NCBI GenBank assembly: GCA_031459765.1
Contig: JAVKHY010000002.1
Span: forward strand, 186,001 to 250,000
DNA: 64,000 nt
Direction: 5' to 3'
DNA from: Armatimonadota bacterium
GTDB taxonomy: Bacteria; Sysuimicrobiota; Sysuimicrobiia; Sysuimicrobiales; Kaftiobacteriaceae
The position numbers were made by a program, and so were the translations under genes. How positions within the stretch are numbered: position 1 is the first letter of the stretch; every line of letters starts with the position of its first letter. The notes beneath the pieces were generated by a model. It searched no databases. It was given only the letters and a program-made list of their open reading frames with translations, and was not told where the DNA came from. Shown here one piece after another: positions 54,761-64,000 of this stretch.

Positions 54761-55009
54761 CTACGGGGCGAGCAGGACGACGTACGTCGCGTAGACGCCG
54801 GCCGCCACCATGGCCAGCCCGAGCCCTGCGGTCAACAGGTGCAGGGCCGCGGCGACTCCCTGGGCCGGGTCCAGGTGGGCGATCTCGCCCGCCATCCGCC
54901 GCACGGCGAGCGTCCGCAGGCGCCGTCCCGCGGAGAGCGCCAGGAACGCCCCGGCCGCGACCAGCGACCAGAACACCAGGAAGGCCAGCGCGATGCCAAC
55001 CGGATGCAT
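54761..55009 (-). CDS. Two-helix membrane protein
   Basis: An 82-aa protein with an N-terminal helix (IALAFLVFWSLVAAGAFLAL), a basic loop and a second helix (LTAGLGLAMVAAGVYATYVV). No conserved cofactor ligands are visible. It lies 15 bases after the atypical receiver gene and before the 36-aa membrane peptide, likely one transcript. Function unknown. Confidence 0.55.
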   Translation of the reverse strand: MHPVGIALAFLVFWSLVAAGAFLALSAGRRLRTLAVRRMAGEIAHLDPAQGVAAALHLLTAGLGLAMVAAGVYATYVVLLAP

Positions 55010-55024
55010 CGATCCTCCTCCTCC

Positions 55025-55387
55025 TCAACCGGCCCGGGCCAGGGGTGGGTGTTCCACCGCCTCCTCGATCGCCCTGATGATCGAGGTCAGCCTGGCCGCC
55101 CCCTGGCCCATGCCGTCGTAGATCCGCATCTCATCCTCGATGAGATCGAGCACCAGGACCCGCACCCGGGCGCTGCCCCGGATGATTTCGGAGATCCCCA
55201 GCGGGTGCTCGCGCTCCACGATGCGGTCGGTGAGGACGACGTCGGGACGGGCCGCGAGAATGGCGGGCACGGCCGCGGCGGCGTCCGACGCGATGCCGAC
55301 GACCTCCATTCCCTCCCGCCTCAGGACCGGCTCCATCACCTTGGCGAAGAGGTGGTGCCCGTACCAGATGAAAACCCGCGGCTTCAC
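55025..55387 (-). CDS. Atypical stand-alone receiver domain
   Basis: A ~120-aa receiver-like protein: VKPRVFIWYGHHLFAKVMEP, VVLTDRIVEREHP, LVLDLIEDEM. The first acidic pair of the pocket is missing (WYGHH instead of DD), and the usual Lys is not evident, so phosphorylation is doubtful. An Asp is at the phosphoacceptor position (LTD). GTG 55387 has GGAGG upstream. Pseudo-receivers may act by protein contact. Shares a transcript with two small membrane proteins. Confidence 0.6.
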   Translation of the reverse strand: MKPRVFIWYGHHLFAKVMEPVLRREGMEVVGIASDAAAAVPAILAARPDVVLTDRIVEREHPLGISEIIRGSARVRVLVLDLIEDEMRIYDGMGQGAARLTSIIRAIEEAVEHPPLARAG

Positions 55388-55406
55388 CGCTATCGCCTCC
55401 GCCTTC

Positions 55407-55452
55407 ACCGTACCTGAGGAGGGAGAGGGCGCCCATCGAGTCTGCGGGCGAT
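55407..55452 (-). promoter_or_regulatory. Palindromic box plus -10 for atypical receiver operon
   Basis: Read on the minus strand, ATCGCCC-GCAG-ACTCGAT (55435-55452) is followed after 22 bases by TACGGT (55407-55412). Arms are imperfect, but spacing agrees. Further GATCAGGC half-sites lie at about 55494 and 55540. Confidence 0.45.
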
Positions 55453-55639
55453 CGGGGATGCCCAAAGCCGACCAGAAACCCGCGGCGGGACGGATCAGGC
55501 GCGGTAGCCCCGCCGATCAGGATCTCCGGGCCGGGACGGATCAGGCGCGGACGTCCGGACGGCTAGACGCCTCTGGCCCGTTGGGACTAGTGCGGCAGGG
55601 TGGAAGACGCGCCGCCTCGGCACCGCGGCGCGGGCGGGC

Positions 55640-56293
55640 TCAGCGCCGCTCCGGAGGACGGTCGGCCAGGCCCATCCGCACGGCGTAGAGGGCGGCCTGG
55701 ACGCGGTTCTGCAGGTGCAGCTTCTCGAGGATGTTGCGGAGATGATTCTTCACCGTATTCTCCGAGATCTTCAACTGGAAGGCGATCTCCTTGTTGGCCA
55801 GGCCCGCGGCCAGCAGCTCCAGGACCTGCCGTTCCCGTGCGGTGAGCGTCTCCACCGCCGGCTCAGCGGGGGCGGCCAGTTCCCGCAGGATCTTCGCCGC
55901 CATCGTCGGCGCGATCGGCACCTCGCCGCGCTGCACCTGCAGGATCGCGGCCACGAGCTGGTCGGGATCGACGTTCTTCAGCAGGTAGCCGGAGGCCCCC
56001 GCTTTGATGGCCTCGAAGAGGTCCTCGTCGGTCTCCGAGACCGTCAGCATCATGATGCGGATATAGGGCATCTCCGCCTTGAGCTGCTTCGCCGCGGCCA
56101 GGCCGTCCATACCCGGCATCTTGATGTCCATCAACACGACGTCGGGCATCACGTCCCGCGCGCGCTCGATGGCCTCCTTGCCGTTGCCGGCCTCGCCCAC
56201 CACCTCGAACTGCTCGTGCTCGCGGAGCAACGAGCTCACGCCGCGGCGAAAGAGCTCGTGGTCGTCGACGATCAGAACGCGGATGGGATCCAC
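55640..56293 (-). CDS. NarL/FixJ-family response regulator
   Basis: A 217-aa regulator: receiver (LIVDDHELFRRG, phosphoacceptor in VVLMDIKMPGMDG, Lys in LLKNVDP) and GerE HTH (LTARERQVLELLAAGLANKE, LKISENTVKNHLRNILEKLH). Its start overlaps the kinase stop by ~20 bases, so the pair is cotranslated. Confidence 0.94.
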   Translation of the reverse strand: MDPIRVLIVDDHELFRRGVSSLLREHEQFEVVGEAGNGKEAIERARDVMPDVVLMDIKMPGMDGLAAAKQLKAEMPYIRIMMLTVSETDEDLFEAIKAGASGYLLKNVDPDQLVAAILQVQRGEVPIAPTMAAKILRELAAPAEPAVETLTARERQVLELLAAGLANKEIAFQLKISENTVKNHLRNILEKLHLQNRVQAALYAVRMGLADRPPERR

Positions 56294-57855
56294 AACGTCA
56301 CCCTGGTGCCCTGCCCGGGGGCCGAGGTCACCTCCAGCCTCCCGCCGATGCTCTCCGCGCGTTCCTTCATGGTCAGCAGGCCGAAGTGCATCCCTTTCGC
56401 GCCTTCGACGGCGGCCACGTCGAACCCCCTGCCGTCGTCGGCGATGGAGACGACGGCGGTGGCGCCCTCCCGGGAGAAGCGGATCTCCACGGAACGCGCC
56501 CGGGCGTGCTTGCGCACGTTGGTCAGCGCCTCCTGCACGATCCGGATGACCTGGGCCTCCACCGCCGGCGGCAGGCGCAACTCCTCCGGGGCCTCCAGGC
56601 GGATGGCCAGGCCGGTCTGCTCGCGCAGACGCTGTACGTACTCCTGCAGCCCAGCCACCAGACCCCTGGCCTGCGGTGCGGAGCGCAGGCTGAGGATCGC
56701 CTGCCGGACATCCTCATAGGCCTCCTGGACCGCGGCGCGCATCTGGCGCAGCTCCGCACCGGCGTCCTCCGGCCGGCCGCGGGCGATGAGGTCCTCGGCC
56801 ACCTTGGCCTTGAGGTTGACAAACCCGAGCACCTGGCCGAGGCTGTCGTGCATCTCCCGGGCCAGACGGTCCCGCTCCTCCAGGATGGCCAGACGGCGCA
56901 CCTGCTGGAACAACTCTTCGGTGCGGTCCCTCACCTTCTCCTCGAGTTCTTCCGCCGCCCGCCGCGCCACTTCCAGGGCTTCGTTCTTGGCCCGCAGCTC
57001 TCCCTCGCGCGCCGCGGCCAGGGCGCGCGCGTATTCCAGGTCGAAGACGCGCAGGATGCGCACGCCGAAGAAGGCGATGAGCACGGCCAGGGCGGCGCGG
57101 AAGACCTGGGGGGGCAGGCCCACCACGGAAAGGAACTGGTCGTAGTTCAGCCAGCGGGCCAGTCCGGAGTGCGCCGGGGGGACGACCAACCCGGCGACGA
57201 GGCCGTTGGCCAGGAAGGCGGCGGCCATCCACCGGCAGTCCCGGGCCGGGCGCTGGTACCCGCTCTTCGCGAACAGCCGCCCCTGGACCCACAGGGCCGC
57301 CGTGGCGAAGGCGGAAGCCGGGAGGTAGATCAGGTAGCGGACCCAGATGTCGCCGACGGCCGTCGAGGGGACCCAGGTGATGGCCGCGGCAGCCGGTGCC
57401 GCCGTGGACAGGTCGTGGCAGCGCAGGCAGGAGGCCTCGGTGGGCGTCCAGCGCGCCGTGGCCAGGGGATTCAGGTGGGGCCCCACGGCCCAGTAGGCCA
57501 GCCAGAAGAGGAAGAGGGCGGCCGGGATCCAGCGGACCCCCCGGTACCGCGGGACCAGGGCGCCCAGGAGCGAGGTGCCGAAGACCGCCAGCAACACGGT
57601 GGAGGCGGCGAAGAGCGTCAGGCGGGCGACACGGGCCACCGCGGCCGCCGCCGGTTGCAGGGGCCAGGGCAGGAGCAGCCACATGTCGATCCACTCCACG
57701 ACGCCGTGCAACAGGCCGAAGCCCGCCAGGTACTTCAGCGAGGCCGCCAGGCGCAGTTCGGTGGTCCGCCGCGCCTCCAGGGCGATGGCCAGGCCCATGG
57801 CGAAGAAGGCCAGGCCGTAAACGAAAAACACACCCACCAGCCGCGGCGTGGGCAT
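56272..57855 (-). CDS. Membrane sensor kinase with CxxCH in the sensor loop
   Basis: A 527-aa kinase. About seven hydrophobic segments in the first ~270 residues form a membrane sensor; between segments 4 and 5 a periplasmic loop has ASCLRCHDLS, a c-type heme site. A coiled linker (EGELRAKNEALEVARRAAEE) leads to a HisKA_3 core (AREMHDSLGQVLGFVNLKAK, VQEALTNVRKHARA, IADDGRGFD). It is the second heme-motif kinase in 7 kb but with an unrelated sensor. It may read quinone or cytochrome redox state, or a gas. Divergent from citrate synthase. Confidence 0.88.
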   Translation of the reverse strand: MPTPRLVGVFFVYGLAFFAMGLAIALEARRTTELRLAASLKYLAGFGLLHGVVEWIDMWLLLPWPLQPAAAAVARVARLTLFAASTVLLAVFGTSLLGALVPRYRGVRWIPAALFLFWLAYWAVGPHLNPLATARWTPTEASCLRCHDLSTAAPAAAAITWVPSTAVGDIWVRYLIYLPASAFATAALWVQGRLFAKSGYQRPARDCRWMAAAFLANGLVAGLVVPPAHSGLARWLNYDQFLSVVGLPPQVFRAALAVLIAFFGVRILRVFDLEYARALAAAREGELRAKNEALEVARRAAEELEEKVRDRTEELFQQVRRLAILEERDRLAREMHDSLGQVLGFVNLKAKVAEDLIARGRPEDAGAELRQMRAAVQEAYEDVRQAILSLRSAPQARGLVAGLQEYVQRLREQTGLAIRLEAPEELRLPPAVEAQVIRIVQEALTNVRKHARARSVEIRFSREGATAVVSIADDGRGFDVAAVEGAKGMHFGLLTMKERAESIGGRLEVTSAPGQGTRVTLWIPSAF

Positions 57856-57927
57856 CGACGCAGTCCACCCGCTCCCATCCTATGGGCGCCCTTCGCCCAC
57901 CCGCCATAGGCCACGGGACCGAGCGGA

Positions 57928-57974
57928 ATCGGGCGCCTGCCTGATGCCCGTTCCCGCGCGGGGGCGCCTACAAT
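57928..57974 (+). promoter_or_regulatory. Palindromic box plus TACAAT -10 of citrate synthase
   Basis: ATCGGGC-GCCT-GCCTGAT (57928-57945), 23 bases, TACAAT (57969-57974). On the other strand TATGGC stands 19 bases from the same box toward the kinase gene, so the box may serve both directions. Confidence 0.68.
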
Positions 57975-58014
57975 GAGCATACGACCACCGCCTGAGGGGA
58001 AAGGGGCGACCAGC

Positions 58015-59340
<1,326 letters not shown>

Positions 59341-59346
59341 GAGGTG

Positions 59347-59859
59347 ATGGGGACCGGCCGGGTGCTCTCCGGGGCGGGGCTCGCCGCCGTTCTGGCGGCA
59401 GTGACGGTGGCTCTCCTCGCCAACACCAGCAATCCCCCGAGTGGGCAGAGCGCCTCCCCAGAGCTCCGCATCCCGGCGGCCCTGGCCGGTACCCCATTGA
59501 TCTCGACCCTCCGGGGGACGGAGGCCCTCGAGGCGATTGCGCGGCTGCACGGCCGGAAGATCGATGCCGTGGACGCGGCCGTCGTCCGCTATGCCGGCGG
59601 GATCACGGTCTGGATCGGCGCTTCCTCCTCTCCGCTCCGGGCGGCCGCGCTCCTGTGGCGCATGAACCGCAGCATGGCCGGCGGCACGCAGGGGTTCAGC
59701 GCTCCCCGCCCGCAGCAGCGGAGAGGCCGGACCGTCTTCGTGACGGACGGACTGGACCGGCGGCACGCCTACTACCAGTCCGGGCGATTCGTCCTGTGGA
59801 TTGCCTCCGCCGCCGACGTCGGTGAGGCGCTGGAGGACCTGCTGGACTTCTACCCTTAG
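59347..59859 (+). CDS. Exported protein of unknown function
   Basis: A 170-aa protein with a signal peptide or anchor (LSGAGLAAVLAAVTVALLA) and a soluble alpha/beta domain (IPAALAGTPLISTLRGTEAL, VVRYAGGITVWIGASSSPLR, ALLWRMNRSMAGG, RHAYYQSGRFVLWIASAADV). No heme or metal motifs. It sits seven bases after citrate synthase and ten bases before the decaheme cytochrome, so it may assist that cytochrome. Family not recognised. Confidence 0.6.
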   Translation: MGTGRVLSGAGLAAVLAAVTVALLANTSNPPSGQSASPELRIPAALAGTPLISTLRGTEALEAIARLHGRKIDAVDAAVVRYAGGITVWIGASSSPLRAAALLWRMNRSMAGGTQGFSAPRPQQRRGRTVFVTDGLDRRHAYYQSGRFVLWIASAADVGEALEDLLDFYP

Positions 59860-59869
59860 GGCCGAGGAG

Positions 59870-60739
59870 ATGAACAGCGCCAGATCGGGTGGGTGGCGAC
59901 AACGTTGGCGCACCGTCTGGGCCCGACTGACCGACCTCCCTCGCGGCTGGCTGATCGCGCTCGTCGCCGCGGCAGCCTCGAGCGCCGCGCTGCTGGTCTA
60001 CGGCGGGGTCACCGTCTACGACTACACCATGAACAACCCGGCCTTCTGCCGGTCGTGCCACACCATGGAGGCGGCGTGGAACCGCTGGGCCACCAGCGAG
60101 CACCGGAAGGTGGACTGCCACGCCTGTCATGAGCAGAGCGTCATCGAATCCGCCCGCCAGGTCATCACCTTCGCCCTGCGGCGCCCAGAGCGGGTGGGCA
60201 AGCACGCCGTCGTGCCCTCAGCCCGCTGCGCCACCTGCCATACCAGCGGCAATCCGGCCTGGAAGCAAGTGGCGGCCACCGCCGGTCATCAGGTCCATGC
60301 CGAGGTCAGGAAGATCGCCTGCGTCACCTGCCACAGCGTGGCTATCCACCGGCTGGTCCGCCCTCCGGAGGTCTGCGGCACCTGCCACGAAGCCCAGGTG
60401 GCCGGCCCCCGGGCGATCAAGATCGCGGCCATGGCCGACTTTCACTGCGTGGACTGCCATCAGTTCCTGCGGCCGAACAGCCCCCTGCGGCCGACGGCCC
60501 AGACGTGCCTGGAATGTCATCAGGCGCTGCCCGCGAAGACCACCGTGGGTTGGCCGGAGGGCCGCGCCCACAGCGCGCTGAGCTGCGCCGCCTGCCACCG
60601 GCCTCATGAGCGCGCCGCCCCCATCGTGAACTGCACCTCCTGCCACGCCGCACCCACGCCGGAGATCCACGCGCCGATCCTGCGGAGCAGGACGGCCTGC
60701 ACCACGTGCCATCAGCCCCACTACTGGAAGGTGCGGTAG
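59870..60739 (+). CDS. Decaheme NapC/NirT-like c-type cytochrome
   Basis: A 289-aa protein: N-terminal anchor helix (WLIALVAAAASSAALLVYGG) and ten CxxCH motifs in order CRSCH, CHACH, CATCH, CVTCH, CGTCH, CVDCH, CLECH, CAACH, CTSCH, CTTCH. The first part (MNNPAFCRSCHTMEAAWNRW) is the NapC/NrfH quinol-dehydrogenase signature. NapC has four hemes and TorC five, so this is an extended form, more like the multiheme quinol-to-outside wires. Ends with a bidirectional terminator. Confidence 0.9.
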   Translation: MNSARSGGWRQRWRTVWARLTDLPRGWLIALVAAAASSAALLVYGGVTVYDYTMNNPAFCRSCHTMEAAWNRWATSEHRKVDCHACHEQSVIESARQVITFALRRPERVGKHAVVPSARCATCHTSGNPAWKQVAATAGHQVHAEVRKIACVTCHSVAIHRLVRPPEVCGTCHEAQVAGPRAIKIAAMADFHCVDCHQFLRPNSPLRPTAQTCLECHQALPAKTTVGWPEGRAHSALSCAACHRPHERAAPIVNCTSCHAAPTPEIHAPILRSRTACTTCHQPHYWKVR

Positions 60740-60793
60740 CGGAGAGCCGGGCGCGCCGGCTTCCCCGGGGTCAGGGGGCGCAGGGATCTCCAA

Positions 60794-60831
60794 GGCCGTG
60801 GGGCCCGGTATGTCCGCCGGGCCCCACGGCC
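60794..60831. terminator. Strong bidirectional hairpin
   Basis: Perfect 15-bp stem (60794-60808 with 60817-60831) and eight-base loop between the convergent decaheme cytochrome and CBS-BON genes. No T-run. Confidence 0.7.
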
Positions 60832-60858
60832 TGTCCCGCCGGTCCGCCAGGTTCCGGC

Positions 60859-61536
60859 CTATTCCCACATCGCCGTTTCGCGCAGGGCCTCGCGCAGGTC
60901 ATGGTCCTCGATGGCCACGACCCCGTCGATGGTCCACAGCCGGCGCAGCAGCGCCTGCCGACGGCCCGGGCTGCCCACGGTCCCCCGCAGGTGGAGCACG
61001 CCCTGCTCCGCAGAGACTCCGACCTCCTCGCCGTGGGCGAGGAAGTCGTCGAGGATCTGGCGCGCCTCCCGCTCCAGGATCTCGTCGCTGCGCTGGAAGA
61101 CCTTCAGCACGTCGGCCCGGGTGACGATGCCCACCACCTGGCGGCCCCGAACGATCGGAATCCGGTTCACGCCGTAACGCACCATGAGGGCGGCCAGGAC
61201 CTGCACCGGCGTGTCTTCCTCGGCGGTGATGACGTTGTGGGTCATCACCTCGCCCACGGTGCGTCCTTCCGCCTTGCGGGCGGCACCGGTCAGACGCTCC
61301 AGCCACAGCGACCGGCCGAACCACCGCAGCAGCGGCTCAGACGGCTTCGGCGTGGCTTCCTTGTAGAGAAAGTCGGCTTCGGTGACGATGCCCACCAGGC
61401 AGCCGTTCTCGTCCACCACCGGCAGGCCGCTGATGTGCCGTTCCACGAGCAGCCGCGCCGCCTCCCGCACGGGCGTCTGCGGCGTCACGGTGATCACCGG
61501 CGCGGTCATGATCGTCTTGGCCGGCAGCGGGCTCAT
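60859..61536 (-). CDS. CBS-pair and BON domain protein
   Basis: A 225-aa protein: two CBS motifs (TIMTAPVITVTPQTPVREAA, ISGLPVVDENGCLVGIVTEA; VMTHNVITAEEDTPVQVLAA, NRIPIVRGRQVVGIVTRADV) followed by a BON domain (VGVSAEQGVLHLRGTVGSPG, IDGVVAIEDHDLR). CBS pairs bind adenine nucleotides; BON domains bind lipids or mediate contacts. Such proteins are common next to metabolic enzymes. ATG 61536 follows GAGGTGG. It is 13 bases after maeB and probably cotranscribed. Confidence 0.9.
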   Translation of the reverse strand: MSPLPAKTIMTAPVITVTPQTPVREAARLLVERHISGLPVVDENGCLVGIVTEADFLYKEATPKPSEPLLRWFGRSLWLERLTGAARKAEGRTVGEVMTHNVITAEEDTPVQVLAALMVRYGVNRIPIVRGRQVVGIVTRADVLKVFQRSDEILEREARQILDDFLAHGEEVGVSAEQGVLHLRGTVGSPGRRQALLRRLWTIDGVVAIEDHDLREALRETAMWE

Positions 61537-61549
61537 CGACACCACCTCC

Positions 61550-63835
61550 TCAGGCCACCACCCGGGTGCGATCCCGCAGGCGGGCCACCTCCTGGGCATC
61601 CACCACGGCGATGGCCGCGATGTTGACGATGTCGGCAACCTCGGCACCGCGGCTGAGCACATGCACGGGCTGGGCCATCCCCATCAGGATGGGCCCGATG
61701 GCGGTGGCGCCGCCCAGCCGCTGCAGCAGCTTGTAGGCCGTATTGGCCGCCTCCAGGCTGGGGAAGATCAGCACGTTGGCCTCGCCGACCAGCGTGCTGA
61801 AGGGATAGTCGGCCCGCCGCAGATCGGGGTCCAGGGCCACGTCCGCCATCACCTCTCCGTCCACCATCAGGTCGGGCCGGCGGCGCTTGACCAGAGCGGT
61901 GGCCTGGGCCACCTTCTCCGTCCGCGGATGACGTGTGCTGCCGAAGTTGCTGAAGGAGAGCATGGCGATGCGCGGCGTGAGGTCGAACTCGCGGGCCTTG
62001 TCCGCGGCCATGATGGCGATCTCCGCCAGTTCCTCCGCCGTGGGGTCGATGTTCACCGTAGGATCGGCGATGATGTAGGCTTTGCCGTCCAGCACCATCA
62101 GGTACAGCCCGGCGACGCGCGAGACGTCGGGACCGGGGCCGATGACCTGCAGGGCGGGGCGGATCACGTCGGGATAGTGATAGGTCAGGCCGGCGACGAA
62201 GGCGTCGGCGTCCCCGGCGCGCACCATCATCGCGCCGAAGTAGTTGGGCTGGCGCAGCAGGGCCCGGGCCTCCCGCTTCGTGATCCCCTTGCGCTGCCGG
62301 GCCTCAAAGAGCACGGTGGCGTAGGCCTCCAGCTTCGGCGAGGTCTCCGGGTTGATCACCTCCACAGACAGGGCGAGGTGCATCTCCTCCATCCGCGTGC
62401 GGACCACAGGTTCCCGGCCGAGCAGGATCGGCACGGCCAGGCCCTCCCGGGAGAGTTCCGCCGCGGCCCGCAGGATCTTGGGCTCCTCGCCTTCGGAGAA
62501 GACCACGCGCCGCGGAGCGGCTCTGGCCTTGCTGAACACCACGCTCATCGCCTCGCGGCCGCGCACCAGCCGGCGGGCCAGTTCTTCGCGATAGGCGGCG
62601 AGATCGACGGTGCGCCGGGCGACGCCGCTGGCCATGGCCGCTTCCGCCACGGCCGGCGCCTCCCACAGCGGCACACGGGGGTCGATGGGCTTCGGGATCA
62701 CGTAATCCGGACCGAAGCGCAGCGACTCCAGGCCGTAGGCCCGGAGGACCACGTCGGGGACCTCCTCCTTGGCCAGGGCGGCCAGGGCGCGGCTGGCGGC
62801 GATCTTCATCTCGTCGTTGATGGCCCGGGCGCGGACGTCCAGCGCCCCGCGGAAGATGAAGGGGAACCCCAGCACGTTGTTCACCTGGTTCGGAAAGTCC
62901 GACCGCCCCGTGGCGACGATGGCGTCGGGCCGCGCGGCCTTGGCTTCGTCATAGGGGATCTCGGGGTCGGGGTTGGCCATGGCGCAGATGAAGGGCCGCT
63001 CCGCCATGGACTGCACCATCTCCCGGCTGACGATGTTGGCCACGGAGAGGCCGATGAACACGTCAACCCCGCGCATCGCCTCGGCCAGGGTGCGGGCCTC
63101 GGTGTCCACGGCAAAGCGCGCCTTGTAGGGATTCATCCCCTCGCTGCGGCCCTTGTAGATGACACCCTTGGTGTCCACCAGCATGATGTGCTCGCGGCGC
63201 ACCCCGAGCTTGACGAAGTGCTCGCCGCTGGCGATGGCGGAGGCTCCGGCGCCGCTGATCACGACCCGCAGGTCCTCCAGGCGCTTGCCCGTCAGCTCGG
63301 CGTAGTTGAGCAGTGCCGCGCCCGAGATGATGGCCGTCCCGTGCTGGTCGTCGTGGAAAACCGGAATCTCCATGATTTCCTTCAGCTTCTCCTCGATGTA
63401 GAAGCACTCGGGGGCCTTGATGTCCTCGAGGTTGATCCCGCCGAAAGTCGGCTCCAGCGCCTTGACGATGCGTACGATCTCGTCTGGATCGGTGCTGTCC
63501 ACCTCGATGTCGAAGACGTCGACGTCGGCGAACCGCTTGAACAGCAGGGCCTTGCCTTCCATGACCGGCTTGCTGGCCAGGGCTCCCAGGTTCCCCAGAC
63601 CCAGGATGGCGGTGCCGTTGCTCACGACGGCAACCAGGTTCCCCCGGGCCGTGTACTTGAAGGCCTCGAAGGGATCGCGGTGGATCTCCCGCACCGGCTC
63701 GGCGACCCCCGGCGTATAGGCCAGGGAGAGGTCCCGCTGGGTGACGCAGGGCTTCGTCAGCTGAAGCGCGATCTTTCCCGGCCGGCCTCGGGAGTGGTAC
63801 TCGAGGGCATCCTCACGCAGGCTCACGGCTCTCAC
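61550..63835 (-). CDS. maeB: NADP-malic enzyme fused to phosphotransacetylase-like domain
   Basis: A 761-aa MaeB: malic N-domain (residues 1-~160; [39 protein letters not shown]), NAD-binding domain ([20 protein letters not shown]) and a C-terminal Pta-like domain (~430-761; [40 protein letters not shown]) lacking phosphotransacetylase activity in known MaeB proteins. It makes pyruvate and NADPH from malate. GTG 63835 is the best start. Controlled by a palindromic box. Confidence 0.95.
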   Translation of the reverse strand: MRAVSLREDALEYHSRGRPGKIALQLTKPCVTQRDLSLAYTPGVAEPVREIHRDPFEAFKYTARGNLVAVVSNGTAILGLGNLGALASKPVMEGKALLFKRFADVDVFDIEVDSTDPDEIVRIVKALEPTFGGINLEDIKAPECFYIEEKLKEIMEIPVFHDDQHGTAIISGAALLNYAELTGKRLEDLRVVISGAGASAIASGEHFVKLGVRREHIMLVDTKGVIYKGRSEGMNPYKARFAVDTEARTLAEAMRGVDVFIGLSVANIVSREMVQSMAERPFICAMANPDPEIPYDEAKAARPDAIVATGRSDFPNQVNNVLGFPFIFRGALDVRARAINDEMKIAASRALAALAKEEVPDVVLRAYGLESLRFGPDYVIPKPIDPRVPLWEAPAVAEAAMASGVARRTVDLAAYREELARRLVRGREAMSVVFSKARAAPRRVVFSEGEEPKILRAAAELSREGLAVPILLGREPVVRTRMEEMHLALSVEVINPETSPKLEAYATVLFEARQRKGITKREARALLRQPNYFGAMMVRAGDADAFVAGLTYHYPDVIRPALQVIGPGPDVSRVAGLYLMVLDGKAYIIADPTVNIDPTAEELAEIAIMAADKAREFDLTPRIAMLSFSNFGSTRHPRTEKVAQATALVKRRRPDLMVDGEVMADVALDPDLRRADYPFSTLVGEANVLIFPSLEAANTAYKLLQRLGGATAIGPILMGMAQPVHVLSRGAEVADIVNIAAIAVVDAQEVARLRDRTRVVA

Positions 63836-63864
63836 CCCGGTGGCACGATGTCATCCCACAGGCC

Positions 63865-63909
63865 AGCCTAACACCGGAGGCCGGGGCCTCCATCAGGCCC
63901 CCGCCCTAT
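63865..63909 (-). promoter_or_regulatory. Palindromic box plus -10 of maeB
   Basis: Read on the minus strand, ATAGGGC-GGGG-GCCTGAT (63892-63909) is followed after 21 bases by TAGGCT (63865-63870). Confidence 0.6.
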
Positions 63910-63914
63910 TCAGA

Positions 63915-63961
63915 ACCCCTCCCCCGCCTGATACGGTCGGGCGCGCGGGCGCCGCTATACT
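63915..63961 (+). promoter_or_regulatory. Half-box plus TATACT -10 of the next rightward gene
   Basis: Right arm GCCTGAT (63926-63932) is followed after 23 bases by TATACT (63956-63961); the left arm (63915-63921) is not conserved. The controlled gene would start beyond the window. The maeB box is 23 bp away, pointing the other way. Confidence 0.45.
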
Positions 63962-64000
63962 GCAGGCGACAACCGACAGTCCGATCCCCGGTGCGGAGGC

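Noticed and set aside
61550-63835. Malic enzyme-phosphotransacetylase fusion as a novel fusion
   Set aside because: This is the normal MaeB architecture in many bacteria.
61382-63871. An 829-codon plus-strand frame opposite maeB and the CBS gene
   Set aside because: Antisense shadow of two well supported genes; low-complexity His/Gly/Asp composition.

Overview
This is a high-GC bacterial window. Codon use is strongly GC-biased, genes are packed into operons with ATGA or GTGA overlaps, and GTG starts are common. The gene content points to a chemolithotrophic or facultatively anaerobic bacterium with a c-type-cytochrome-rich respiratory chain: a complete system I cytochrome c maturation operon, mono-, penta-, hepta- and decaheme cytochromes, and an Hdr/Mvh [NiFe] hydrogenase/ETF cluster. 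I cannot name the organism. A deep-branching, possibly thermophilic lineage (for example Armatimonadota/CSP1-3-like or a related uncultured phylum) would fit, but that is inference only.

Layout. 0.1-0.8 kb: FlgN-like and FlaG-like flagellar genes at the edge. 1.1-1.6 kb: two tandem secreted mini-proteins built of VTWE repeats, the second behind a canonical sigma-54 promoter. 1.7-5.6 kb: a membrane GAF histidine kinase, a receiver protein, a nucleotidyltransferase-like gene and a small coiled-coil protein. 5.8-7.5 kb (minus): a 38-aa secreted peptide, an HTH-TPR regulator and a LuxR-type HTH protein, which looks like a peptide-receptor-output operon. 7.7-10.6 kb: cold-shock protein, NarL-type regulator, VKOR-thioredoxin fusion, DUF3795-like protein. 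10.6-15.6 kb (minus): a Met-rich, probably copper-related periplasmic operon with its own OmpR-type two-component system. 15.9-23.6 kb: ccmABCDEFH with extra envelope proteins, a monoheme cytochrome and a PAS-LuxR regulator. 23.7-28.5 kb: small proteins, radical SAM enzyme, MerR-like HTH, pentaheme cytochrome, zinc-ribbon protein, Rrf2 regulator. 28.8-33.3 kb (minus): a complete branched-chain amino acid type ABC transporter (livKHMGF). 34.0-50.1 kb (plus): HdrD-like protein, EtfBA, membrane ETF oxidoreductase, HdrA, MvhD, MvhG, an embedded three-gene two-component system, HdrC, HdrB, MvhA, maturation protease and HypA. 50.2-54.5 kb (minus): heptaheme cytochrome c, cytochrome b, a sensor kinase with a heme-c motif, and a NarL regulator. 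54.6-57.9 kb (minus): small membrane proteins, an atypical receiver, and a second NarL/kinase pair whose kinase also has CxxCH. 58.0-60.7 kb: citrate synthase, an unknown envelope protein, a decaheme NapC-like cytochrome. 60.9-63.8 kb (minus): CBS-BON protein and malic enzyme-phosphotransacetylase fusion.

The most striking structure is regulatory. An 18-bp interrupted palindrome, consensus ATCGGGC-N4-GCCCGAT (called 'the palindromic box' in the entries), recurs in many intergenic regions. In most cases it ends 21-23 bases upstream of a good -10 hexamer (TATGGT, TACAAT, TAGGCT, TATAGT, TACGCT, TAGACT), where a -35 element would lie, and none of these promoters has an evident TTGACA. It precedes ccm, citrate synthase, the heptaheme operon, livK, malic enzyme, rrf2, a NarL regulator and several small zinc-ribbon genes. 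This is either the operator of a global class-II-type activator or a lineage-specific promoter element; the sequence alone does not decide between them.

The catabolic and respiratory genes fit together. LivKHMGF brings in amino or organic acids, citrate synthase and malic enzyme feed central carbon flow, the Hdr-Mvh-ETF cluster couples H2, ferredoxin, disulfide or thiol and ETF/quinone pools, and the ccm products mature the multiheme cytochromes that would carry electrons outward.
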